Shown: positions 1 to 7,706 of the stretch, piece after piece
Position numbering within the stretch: position 1 is the first letter of the stretch
How the letters are laid out: each line of letters opens with the position of its first letter
NCBI RefSeq assembly: GCF_012927405.1
Contig: NZ_JABBGM010000001.1
Coordinates: 378,001-442,000 of the forward strand
Reading direction: 5' to 3'
DNA length: 64,000 nt
Source: Novosphingobium olei
GTDB lineage: Bacteria; Pseudomonadota; Alphaproteobacteria; Sphingomonadales; Sphingomonadaceae
Notes under the pieces: model-generated
Told to the model about the DNA's origin: nothing
What the model saw: only the letters and a program-made list of their open reading frames with translations
Database searches by the model: none
Position numbers and translations under genes: made by a program

Positions 1-1
1 C

Positions 2-2320
2 GATAACGGCGCGATCACGATCACGGTGAAGGAAAATCCGGTGGTCAACCGGATCATCCTGGAAGGCAACAAGCGCTTGAAGGAGGAAAAGATCCTCCCC
101 GAAATCAAGCTGACCGCGCGCCAGATCTTCACCCGGTCGAAGGTCCGCGCCGACGTTGCCCGCATCATCGAGCTCTACAAGCGCCAGGGTCGCTTCGCCG
201 CCTCGGTCGAGCCGAAGATGGTGATGCTCGACCAGAACCGCGTCGACATCGTGTTCGAGATCACCGAAGGGCCCAAGTCCAAGGTCCGCCAGATCAACAT
301 CATCGGCAACGACACCTTCTCCGACAGCGAGCTGCGCAGCGAGATGGTGACCAAGCAGGCGCGCGCCTTCCGCCTGTTCTCCAGCGGCACCAGCTACGAT
401 CCCGATCGCCTGGCCTTCGACCAGCAGAAGCTGCGCCAGTTCTACCTGACCAAGGGCTATGCCGACTTCCGCGTCGTTTCGGCCGTGGCAGAGCTGACGC
501 CGGACAAGCGCGACTTCATCATCACCTACGTGGTCGAGGAAGGAAAGCGCTACAAGTTCGGCGATGTGAAGGTGGAAAGCCAGCTGCGCGATTTCGACGG
601 CGCCGCGCTCGCCAAGCGCCTGTCGCTGCACAAGGGCGATTGGTACAACGCCAAGCTGGTCGAAGACACCGTCGACAGCCTGACCGAGACTGCCGGTACC
701 TTCGGCTATGCCTTCGCCGATGTGCGTCCGGACTTCGACCGCAACAAGGATGACCTGACGATGTCGGTCACCTTCCGCATCGCCGATGCGCCGCGCGTCT
801 ACGTCGAACGCGTCGACGTCAACGGCAACACGCTGACGCAGGACAAGGTCATCCGTCGCGAATTCCGCCTGGCCGAAGGCGATGCGTTCAACTCGTTCCA
901 GATCAAGCGCTCGTCGAACCGCATCAAGTCGCTCGGCTATTTCCAGGAAAAGTTCGAGGTCGAACAGAAGCCGGGCTCGGCGGCCGACCGCATCATCCTT
1001 GAAGCCAACGTCGAGGAAAAGCCCACCGGGCAGCTGCAGCTTTCGGCCGGCTTCTCGAGCCTTGAAAGCTTCATCTTCCAGGCCTCGATCCAGCAGAACA
1101 ACTTCCGCGGCCGTGGCCAGACGGTGGGTGCCAGCGTCGACTATTCGCGCTACTCGCGCTCGATCCAGCTCAGCTTCACCGAACCGTACCTGTTCGATCG
1201 CAACGTCTCGTTCGGCATGGACGTGTACCGGCGCGACTACAACAGCTTCAACTATTACAACTCGAGCCGGAATACGACCTACAAGCAGGCGACGACCGGC
1301 TTCCAGGCCCGCATCGGCGTCGCGCTGACCGAATACATGTCGCTGGTCGGCCGCTACACGCTGAACTTCGACAACGTCACGCTCGACAAGACGCTCTACT
1401 ACACGGACGGCGCATGCGACCCGTTCAAGGGCGGCTTCTATCTGTGCGATGCGATCGGCAAGCGCACCAGCTCGATCCTCGGCGCCTCGGTGATCTACGA
1501 TTCGCTCGACAATCGCCAGCGTCCCACGCGCGGCAGCTCGATCGTGGTCGGCACCGACTTTGCGGGGCTGGGCGGTTCGGTGAAGTATGCCCGCATCACC
1601 GCCAACGCGGCCAAGTACTTCCCGATCGGCAAGGGCTTCGTCTTCTCGCTGCGCGGCGAAGGCGGCGCGATCCAGCCGCTTGCCAAGCGCTATGACGAAA
1701 ACGGCAATGAAGTCGACGGCATCCGCCTGACCGACCGTTTCTTCCTGGGCCAGCCGCAGCTGCGCGGCTTCGACATCCGCGGTGTCGGTCCGCGCGTGCT
1801 GCGCAAGTTCTACACCGGCTTCGATTCCAGCGGAAAGAACGGCACCACCAGCACCGATCGCAACGACTGGCAGGACGATGCCATCGGCGGCCGGTATTAC
1901 TACCTCGCCCACGCCGAGCTCGAAATCCCGCTGGGTTCGGGCGCGCGTGAACTGGGCCTGCGTCCGTCGATCTTCGTCGATGCCGGTGCGGTGTTCAGCG
2001 TGAAGACCCCAACCACCAATCCGCTTGTGCTCGAAATCGCCAACAGCACGACTGGCGACACCAAGTACGTCGCGGTCACCCCCGATCCGAACAACGCGGC
2101 GAACTGGATCAACTACACCGTGCCCTCGGGCTACACGGTGTCGCGCAAGTTCACCGAAAGCTTCGTCGGCAATTCCGCCAAGCCGCGCGTTTCGGTCGGT
2201 GTCGGCGTGAACTGGAACTCGCCGTTCGGTCCGTTCCGCATCGACTTCGCCAAGGTTCTTTCCAAGGTCGACGGCGACGACCCGCAGGCCTTTACTTTCA
2301 ACGTGGGAACACAGTTCTGA
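2..2320 (+). CDS. bamA: Outer membrane protein assembly factor BamA (5' end outside window)
   Basis: Omp85-family insertase that folds beta-barrel proteins into the outer membrane. The reading frame is open from base 2, so the gene starts before the window. The first visible residues match the end of POTRA1, so the signal peptide and most of POTRA1 are missing; POTRA2-5 and the 16-strand barrel are present (772 codons visible). The GTG at 26 is internal, not the start. The barrel loop 6 motif is visible as LRGFDIRGVGPR, equivalent to VRGF of BamA. The protein ends in phenylalanine (VGTQF), the usual barrel C-terminal signature. The stop overlaps the ATG of the next gene (TGATG), indicating coupling to the OmpH/Skp chaperone. 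Confidence 0.97.
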   Translation, partial: DNGAITITVKENPVVNRIILEGNKRLKEEKILPEIKLTARQIFTRSKVRADVARIIELYKRQGRFAASVEPKMVMLDQNRVDIVFEITEGPKSKVRQINIIGNDTFSDSELRSEMVTKQARAFRLFSSGTSYDPDRLAFDQQKLRQFYLTKGYADFRVVSAVAELTPDKRDFIITYVVEEGKRYKFGDVKVESQLRDFDGAALAKRLSLHKGDWYNAKLVEDTVDSLTETAGTFGYAFADVRPDFDRNKDDLTMSVTFRIADAPRVYVERVDVNGNTLTQDKVIRREFRLAEGDAFNSFQIKRSSNRIKSLGYFQEKFEVEQKPGSAADRIILEANVEEKPTGQLQLSAGFSSLESFIFQASIQQNNFRGRGQTVGASVDYSRYSRSIQLSFTEPYLFDRNVSFGMDVYRRDYNSFNYYNSSRNTTYKQATTGFQARIGVALTEYMSLVGRYTLNFDNVTLDKTLYYTDGACDPFKGGFYLCDAIGKRTSSILGASVIYDSLDNRQRPTRGSSIVVGTDFAGLGGSVKYARITANAAKYFPIGKGFVFSLRGEGGAIQPLAKRYDENGNEVDGIRLTDRFFLGQPQLRGFDIRGVGPRVLRKFYTGFDSSGKNGTTSTDRNDWQDDAIGGRYYYLAHAELEIPLGSGARELGLRPSIFVDAGAVFSVKTPTTNPLVLEIANSTTGDTKYVAVTPDPNNAANWINYTVPSGYTVSRKFTESFVGNSAKPRVSVGVGVNWNSPFGPFRIDFAKVLSKVDGDDPQAFTFNVGTQF

Positions 2321-3009
2321 TGAAACTCCGCATTGCTTCGGCCCTGATCGCGGGCCTTCTCGTTTCGGCAGCTCCGGCCGCTATGGCCCAGGCCACTCCG
2401 GGCGGCACCACCGTCGCCGGCATCGCCGTGGCCAACCCGCCTGCCGTCGTCGCGGCCTCGAACGCGTACAAGACCGCGCAGAGCCAGCGTCCGGTGACCT
2501 ACAAGGCCCAGATCGACCAGGCCAACACCCGCAAGGCCCAGATCGAAGCGCAGCTCAAGCCGCTCATCGCCAAGCTCGAGGCGGATTCGAAGGTCGCCAC
2601 CCCGAACCGCGCCGCGCTGCAGCAGCAGTACGAGCAGATCCAGCAGATCCAGCAGGCCGGCGAACAGGAAATCCAGCAGATCCTCGCACCGCTCAACCTG
2701 TCGCAGCAGTACGTGCTCGAACAGATCGGCGACAAGCTGGACGATGCGACCCAGGCGGCGATGACCAAGAAGAAGGTCACCATCGTCTATGACTCGCAGG
2801 GCATCATCAAGGCCGACCAGGTCTACAACCTCAACCAGGACATCCTGAACGAGCTCAACACCCTGCTGCCGTCGGCGCAGTTGGTGCCGCCCGCCGGCTG
2901 GCTGCCGCGCGCCCAGCGCGAACAGCAGGCGCAGCAGCAGGCTGCTGCCGGTGCCGCCGCTCCGGCTGCCGCGCCCGCCACCAACACCAAGAAGCCGTCC
3001 GGCCGCTAA
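2320..3009 (+). CDS. OmpH/Skp family periplasmic chaperone
   Basis: 229 aa. An N-terminal signal peptide (MKLRIASALIAGLLVSAAPAAMAQA) is followed by a long glutamine- and alanine-rich helical stretch typical of the Skp tentacles, then an Ala/Pro/Gln-rich low-complexity tail. Skp-like proteins hold unfolded outer membrane proteins in the periplasm for delivery to BamA. The start overlaps the bamA stop, and fabZ follows 18 bp downstream, so the three genes form one envelope-biogenesis operon. The family is certain from context and composition, although individual residues are poorly conserved in this group. Confidence 0.9.
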   Translation: MKLRIASALIAGLLVSAAPAAMAQATPGGTTVAGIAVANPPAVVAASNAYKTAQSQRPVTYKAQIDQANTRKAQIEAQLKPLIAKLEADSKVATPNRAALQQQYEQIQQIQQAGEQEIQQILAPLNLSQQYVLEQIGDKLDDATQAAMTKKKVTIVYDSQGIIKADQVYNLNQDILNELNTLLPSAQLVPPAGWLPRAQREQQAQQQAAAGAAAPAAAPATNTKKPSGR

Positions 3010-3027
3010 GTCGGAGCGCACCGGGGA

Positions 3028-3501
3028 ATGACCGAAGAAACCGTCGAGAGCGCGCCCGCGCCGCTTTCCTACGACATCAAGGGCGTGATGGCAGCGCTTC
3101 CGCATCGCTATCCGCTGCTGCTGGTCGATCGCGTCGCCGAACTGATCGTGGGGGAGCGAATCCACGCGATCAAGGCGGTGTCGATGAACGAACAGTTCTT
3201 CCAGGGTCATTTCCCCGGTCGCCCGATCATGCCGGGCGTCTTGCAGATCGAGGCGCTGGCCCAAGCCGCCGGCGTCCTCGCGGTCGAGACGCTGGGCCTC
3301 GCCGGCTCGGGCAAGCTCGTTTACTTCATGGCGATCGAGGAAGCGAAGTTCCGCACGCCGGTGGAGCCTGGCTGCCTGCTCGATCTCCACGTCGAATTCA
3401 CCCAGAAGCGTGCGCGCGTCTGCAAGTTCGCCGGGCGCGCCATGCTCGGCGACAAGATCGCGACCGAGTGCAGCTTCACCGCGATGATCGCCGACAGCTA
3501 A
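3028..3501 (+). CDS. fabZ: 3-hydroxyacyl-[acyl-carrier-protein] dehydratase FabZ
   Basis: 157 aa, the normal length for FabZ. It dehydrates 3-hydroxyacyl-ACP to trans-2-enoyl-ACP in type II fatty acid synthesis. The hot-dog signature is clear: [13 protein letters not shown] near residue 26, the catalytic histidine in [13 protein letters not shown], and the catalytic glutamate shortly after in QIEALAQ. It follows bamA and ompH, as in many alphaproteobacteria, but no lpxD or lpxA lies beside it here. The ribosome binding site is weak (CCGGGGA just before the ATG). Confidence 0.97.
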   Translation: MTEETVESAPAPLSYDIKGVMAALPHRYPLLLVDRVAELIVGERIHAIKAVSMNEQFFQGHFPGRPIMPGVLQIEALAQAAGVLAVETLGLAGSGKLVYFMAIEEAKFRTPVEPGCLLDLHVEFTQKRARVCKFAGRAMLGDKIATECSFTAMIADS

Positions 3502-3511
3502 GAATTAGGGC

Positions 3512-3532
3512 GCGCTGCCCCACTGGCAGCGC
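3512..3532 (+). terminator. Hairpin downstream of fabZ, possible terminator without U-run
   Basis: GCGCTGCC and GGCAGCGC form a perfect 8-bp stem around a CCACT loop, 10 bases after the fabZ stop. No T-run follows, so Rho-independent termination is doubtful; it may stabilise the mRNA 3' end. Confidence 0.4.
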
Positions 3533-3574
3533 TTCGCCCCAGCGGCTAAGGGCGCTCTCGAAGGAGATCCGCCC

Positions 3575-3988
3575 ATGGCCCGCGCCCAGACGATCGAGCT
3601 GCTGACCCGCTACTACGCCGCGTTCAACGCGCGCGACTGGCAGGGCATGCTCGACTGCCTTGCCGATGACGTCGCGCACGACATCAACCAGGGCAAGCGC
3701 GTCGTCGGCAAGGCGGCCTTTGGCGAATTCCTCGCCCACATGGAACGCTGCTATGCCGAGCAGCTGTCCGACATCGTGCTGATGGCCAACGACGACGGCA
3801 CCCGCGCCGCCGCCGAATTCGTCGTCCACGGCGAATATTTGGCGACCGACGAGGGCCTGCCCGAAGCCAATGGACAGACCTACGTGCTTCCCGCCGGCGC
3901 CTTCCTCGCGATCGAGCAGGGCCGGATCACGCGGCTGACGATGTACTACAACCTTGCCGACTGGGAAGCGCAGGTCATCGGCGCATGA
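3575..3988 (+). CDS. NTF2-like / ketosteroid-isomerase-related protein
   Basis: 137 aa single-domain protein of the SnoaL/NTF2-like cone fold: an N-terminal helix pair (TIELLTRYYAAFNARDWQGM), then DINQGKRVVGKAAFGEFLAHM and the beta strands that shape the pocket. A good ribosome binding site (AAGGAGAT) lies 8 bases before the ATG. The stop overlaps the start of the GNAT gene (ATGA), and a nitrilase-type hydrolase follows, so the three are probably one operon. The family relationship is clear, but members range from isomerases to binding proteins; the substrate is unknown. Confidence 0.85.
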   Translation: MARAQTIELLTRYYAAFNARDWQGMLDCLADDVAHDINQGKRVVGKAAFGEFLAHMERCYAEQLSDIVLMANDDGTRAAAEFVVHGEYLATDEGLPEANGQTYVLPAGAFLAIEQGRITRLTMYYNLADWEAQVIGA

Positions 3989-4581
3989 CCATCGCGGTTC
4001 GGCCGCTGACCGGCGCCGAGGTGCACGCCGCGCTGGGCGATCTTGCCGCCCTGCGCATCGCGGTCTTCGCCGCCTATCCCTACCTCTACGATGGCGACGA
4101 AGCCTACGAGCGCGCTTACCTTGCCGAATATGCCGCTTCGGAGGATGCCGTGCTGGTCGTGGCGTTCGACGGCCCGCGCATCGTCGGCGCCGCCACCGCT
4201 GCACCGATGCGCCACCAGAAGGCGGAGTTCCGCGCTCCCTTCGAACAGCGCGGGATCGACACGGCCCGCCTGTTCTACTTCGGCGAAAGCGTGCTTCTGC
4301 CCGAATATCGCGGTGCTGGCATCGGCCACGCGTTCTTCGATGCGCGCGAGGCGCAGGCCCGCGCCTGCGGGGCTGAGGCGGCCTGCTTCGCCGCCGTGAT
4401 CCGCCCGACGGACCACCCGGCGCGGCCCGCCGGCTATACGCCGCTCGATGCGTTCTGGACGCGGCGCGGCTATGCGCCGATCGACGGCCTCGTCACCCAT
4501 CTCGCCTGGAAGGAACATGGCGAGGCGCAGGAAGGCGACAAGCCCATGCAGTACTGGCTGCGCCACTGGGGGCCCAAATGA
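3985..4581 (+). CDS. GNAT family N-acetyltransferase
   Basis: 198 aa. The acetyl-CoA-binding motif A region is seen around ESVLLPEYRGAGIGHAFFD (R-G-A-G-I-G, equivalent to the Q/RxxGxG/A motif), preceded by a beta strand and followed by a helix. The ATG overlaps the stop of the NTF2-like gene. The C-terminus (EHGEAQEGDKPMQYWLRHWG) matches a GNAT subfamily that sits beside carbon-nitrogen hydrolases; the next gene is such a hydrolase. The acceptor substrate cannot be told from the sequence. Confidence 0.9.
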   Translation: MTIAVRPLTGAEVHAALGDLAALRIAVFAAYPYLYDGDEAYERAYLAEYAASEDAVLVVAFDGPRIVGAATAAPMRHQKAEFRAPFEQRGIDTARLFYFGESVLLPEYRGAGIGHAFFDAREAQARACGAEAACFAAVIRPTDHPARPAGYTPLDAFWTRRGYAPIDGLVTHLAWKEHGEAQEGDKPMQYWLRHWGPK

Positions 4582-4591
4582 GTCTGGCCGC

Positions 4592-5512
4592 ATGAGCGCG
4601 TTCGGCTGGCAGGTGGCTGCCGCGCAATATCCGATCGACCGGCTGGCGGACTGGGCCGCCTACGCCGAAAAGCTCGAACGCTGGGTCGCCTTGGCGGTCG
4701 AGGGCGGCGCGGACCTGCTGGTCTTTCCAGAATACGGCGCGATGGAGCTTGCCTCGCTCGATCCCAAAACGATGGGCGACCTGCAAGGCTCGATCGCGAC
4801 CGTCTCGGACCTGCTGCCCAGGGCCGACGATCTGCACGCAGAGCTTGCCGCGCGCCATGGCGTGCACATCCTGGCGGCCAGCGCGCCGCGCCGTGGTGCC
4901 GACGGCCGGTTCCGCAACGTCGCCCGCCTGTTCGCCCCCAACGGCAAGCGTGGCGAACAGGAAAAGCTGGTGATGACCCGGTTCGAGCGCGAACAGTGGA
5001 ACATCGCGCCGGGCAGCACCTTGCGCCTGTTCGATACCGCGCTGGGCCGCATCGCCGTGACCATCTGCTATGACAGCGAATTTCCGCTGCTCGCCCGTGG
5101 AGCAGTGGAAGCAGGCGCCGAAGTCCTGCTGGTGCCAAGCTGCACCGATTCGTTGCACGGCTACTGGCGCGTTCGGATCGGATCGCAGGCGCGCGCGCTG
5201 GAAGGGCAATGCTACGTGGTCCAGTCGCCCACCGTGGGCGAGGCGTCATGGTCTCCGGCGGTCGACGTCAACCGCGGAGCGGCAGGGGTCTATGGCCCGC
5301 CCGATGCGGTGCGCGGCGGCGCTTGGGCCATGCCCGAAGATGGTGTGCTGGCGATGGGTGAAGAGGGGGCGGCGGGCTGGGTGCACGCCCGCATCGATCC
5401 CGCGCTGGTCGCCGAACTGCGCGCTGATGGCGGCGTGCTCAATGCCCGGCACTGGCGCGAACAGCCCGGCGCCGTTCCTCTCCCTCCGGTCGAAATCGTG
5501 AGCCTGCTGTGA
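4592..5512 (+). CDS. Carbon-nitrogen hydrolase (nitrilase superfamily)
   Basis: 306 aa amidohydrolase. The catalytic triad is present: Glu in VFPEYGAME, Lys in QEKLVMTRFE and Cys in VTICYDSEFP. Such enzymes hydrolyse amides, or nitriles less often. I chose the ATG at 4592 (MSAFGWQVAAAQYP) because the family starts with this first beta strand; the upstream in-frame extension to 4448 is only an overlap with the GNAT gene. The TGA overlaps the GTG of the next gene. Substrate unknown. Confidence 0.92.
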   Translation: MSAFGWQVAAAQYPIDRLADWAAYAEKLERWVALAVEGGADLLVFPEYGAMELASLDPKTMGDLQGSIATVSDLLPRADDLHAELAARHGVHILAASAPRRGADGRFRNVARLFAPNGKRGEQEKLVMTRFEREQWNIAPGSTLRLFDTALGRIAVTICYDSEFPLLARGAVEAGAEVLLVPSCTDSLHGYWRVRIGSQARALEGQCYVVQSPTVGEASWSPAVDVNRGAAGVYGPPDAVRGGAWAMPEDGVLAMGEEGAAGWVHARIDPALVAELRADGGVLNARHWREQPGAVPLPPVEIVSLL

Positions 5513-6456
5513 AGATCGATCCCTTCATCCTCATCATGCTGGCGACGGTCGCGCTGGCCAGCCTGTTCCCCGCGACCGGCACGGCGGCCGAGATCGTCGA
5601 TGCCATCGCCACCGCCGCCATCGCGCTGCTGTTCTTTCTCCACGGCGTGCGGCTGAAGCGCGAAACGCTGGTAACGGCGGCGACCGACTGGAAGATCCAC
5701 CTGCTGATCCTCGCCTGCACGTTCGTGATGTTCCCGCTGCTCGGCATCGCCTTCCACTTCGCGATGCCGGGCTTGCTGCCACCGGCGCTGTGGACCGGTG
5801 TGCTGTACCTTTGCGCGCTGCCTTCGACGGTGCAGTCCTCGATCGCCTTCACCTCGATCGCCCGCGGCAATGTCGCGGTGGCGCTCTGCGCGGCGGCGTT
5901 CTCGAACCTGTTCGGAGTGATGGTCACCCCGTTCCTGGCGAGCGCGCTGCTCGGCACGCAGGGCGGAATTTCCGCGGGGCAGGTGGTCAAGATCGCCACC
6001 GAACTGCTGCTGCCCTTCGTGCTGGGCCACCTTCTGCGCCCCTGGCTGGGCGCCTGGGCCGAACGCAACCGCAAGCTGCTGACCTTCACCGATCGCGGCA
6101 CGATCGTGCTGGCGGTCTATTCCTCGTTCGCCGCCGCCGTGGCCGAAGGGCTGTGGCACAAGGTTGCGCCGCTGCAGATGCTGGCGGTGCTGGGGCTGTG
6201 TCTGCTGCTGCTGGCGCTGGTGCTTGGCCTTACCACGCTGATCGCGCGCCTGCTGGGTTACGGCACCGCGGAAGAGATTGCCGTCGTGTTCGTGGGATCC
6301 AAGAAATCGCTGGCGAGCGGCGCGCCGATGGCCAAGATCATCTTCCCGCCTGCAGTAGCCGGCGCCGCCATCCTGCCGGTGATGATCTTTCACCAGGCCC
6401 AGCTGATGGCCTGCGCCACGATCGCGCGGCGCTACGCAGCGCGCGATGGCGATTGA
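5509..6456 (+). CDS. Bile acid:sodium symporter family (SBF-like) membrane transporter
   Basis: 315 aa, strongly hydrophobic, with about nine to ten predicted membrane helices, as in the YfeH/SBF-like family. The GTG start at 5509 overlaps the preceding stop. Conserved elements visible include CALPSTVQSSIAFTSIARGN in the middle and VFVGSKKSLASGAPMAK near the C-terminus, both characteristic of this family of putative Na+-coupled organic anion carriers. Its coupling to an amidohydrolase gene suggests, but does not prove, transport of a related carboxylate. Confidence 0.92.
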   Translation: MKIDPFILIMLATVALASLFPATGTAAEIVDAIATAAIALLFFLHGVRLKRETLVTAATDWKIHLLILACTFVMFPLLGIAFHFAMPGLLPPALWTGVLYLCALPSTVQSSIAFTSIARGNVAVALCAAAFSNLFGVMVTPFLASALLGTQGGISAGQVVKIATELLLPFVLGHLLRPWLGAWAERNRKLLTFTDRGTIVLAVYSSFAAAVAEGLWHKVAPLQMLAVLGLCLLLLALVLGLTTLIARLLGYGTAEEIAVVFVGSKKSLASGAPMAKIIFPPAVAGAAILPVMIFHQAQLMACATIARRYAARDGD

Positions 6457-6516
6457 ACGCTGTCACGGCGTTGTCTTGTCCCCCGCCTAGCCGCAGCGTG
6501 AGAGATGGAGGACAGG

Positions 6517-7644
6517 ATGGACGCATCGTTCAGCAGGCGCACGGTTCTTGCAGGCACGGCCGCGCTGGCAATGGCGCCGGCTGTGCGTGGCGGCACGATG
6601 CCTAGGCGTCCTGCATCGCCGCTGGTGCTCGGCCATCGCGGCGCGTGCGCGCTGCGGCCCGAACACACACTCGCCTCCTATGAACGCGCCATCGCCGACG
6701 GGGCGGATTTCATCGAACCCGATCTCGTGCCGACGAAGGACGGGCACCTCGTTGCCCGGCACGAACCCAACATCGCCGATACCACCGACGTTGCCGACCA
6801 CCCCGAATTCGCCGATCGCCGCGCCACCAGGGTGATCGACGGCCAGAAGCAGGACGGCTGGTTCACCACCGATTTCACCCTGGCCGAACTCCAGACACTG
6901 CGCGCGCGCGAACGGCTCGGTGCTGTGCGCCCGATCAGCCAAGGCTTCGACGGCCAGTTCCCGGTGCCCACGTTGGATCAGATCGTCGGCTTCCTCCAGG
7001 CTTCGAACGCGCGCACGGGGCGGACGGTGGGCCTGATCCCCGAGATCAAGCATTCGACCTGGTTCGCCTCATTGGGCTTCGACATGGAGGCGCTGTTCCT
7101 TGCGGCGGTGCGCCGTCACGGCCTGCTGCACCGCGTGCCGCTGATCGTCCAGTCGTTCGAAGTTTCCAACCTGAAGCGGTTGCGCAAGGCGCTGCGGCCG
7201 ATGGCCAATGTTCAGCTGATGCAGCTGTTCGACGATGATGGCGCAAGTCCCGCCGATGCCTTGGCGCAAGGGCAAGCATTGACGTATCGCGAGATGGCAA
7301 CGCCCGCCGGCCTTTCCGCCATCGCAGGCTATGCCGATTGGGCGGCACCCGCATGGTCGCGGATCGTGCCGCTTGCGACCGATGGCACCAGCGCGCCCGT
7401 CACCAGCTTTATCGCCGATGCGCACAAGGCGGGCCTGCTCGCGGGCTGCTACACCTTCCGTCCGGAGAACCGCTTCCTGCCCAAGGACTTGCGCAACGGG
7501 CCGGAAAACGCCCGCAACGATGCGGGCTGCCTCGCGCTGATCGACCGCGTGATTGCGGCGGGGATCGACGGCTTCTTCACCGACGATCCGGCGCTTGGCA
7601 GGCAGGCGGTTTTGCGGCGCAAGGGCATGCACGCGCGGGGGTGA
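6517..7644 (+). CDS. Glycerophosphodiester phosphodiesterase with Tat signal peptide
   Basis: 375 aa from the chosen start. GDPD enzymes release sn-glycerol 3-phosphate from deacylated phospholipids. The twin-arginine signal (SFSRRTVLAGTAALAMAP) implies folded export to the periplasm. The metal-binding/catalytic signature is at the mature N-terminus: GHRGACALRPEHTLASYERA with EPDLVPTKDGHLVARHEP, supplying the HR, E-x-D and second H. I prefer the ATG at 6517 over 6505 because GGAGGA (6507-6512) sits 4 bases before it. It resembles periplasmic GlpQ rather than cytosolic UgpQ. Confidence 0.95.
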   Translation: MDASFSRRTVLAGTAALAMAPAVRGGTMPRRPASPLVLGHRGACALRPEHTLASYERAIADGADFIEPDLVPTKDGHLVARHEPNIADTTDVADHPEFADRRATRVIDGQKQDGWFTTDFTLAELQTLRARERLGAVRPISQGFDGQFPVPTLDQIVGFLQASNARTGRTVGLIPEIKHSTWFASLGFDMEALFLAAVRRHGLLHRVPLIVQSFEVSNLKRLRKALRPMANVQLMQLFDDDGASPADALAQGQALTYREMATPAGLSAIAGYADWAAPAWSRIVPLATDGTSAPVTSFIADAHKAGLLAGCYTFRPENRFLPKDLRNGPENARNDAGCLALIDRVIAAGIDGFFTDDPALGRQAVLRRKGMHARG

Positions 7645-7706
7645 CGCGGTGATCCTGCTGGGCTAGGCCATTGCAGCATGATTGCCAATGAAACCGGATT
7701 GCGCTG

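Noticed and set aside
2131..3390. Minus-strand frame opposite bamA/ompH/fabZ
   Set aside because: No recognisable domain; overlaps three certain genes on the other strand.
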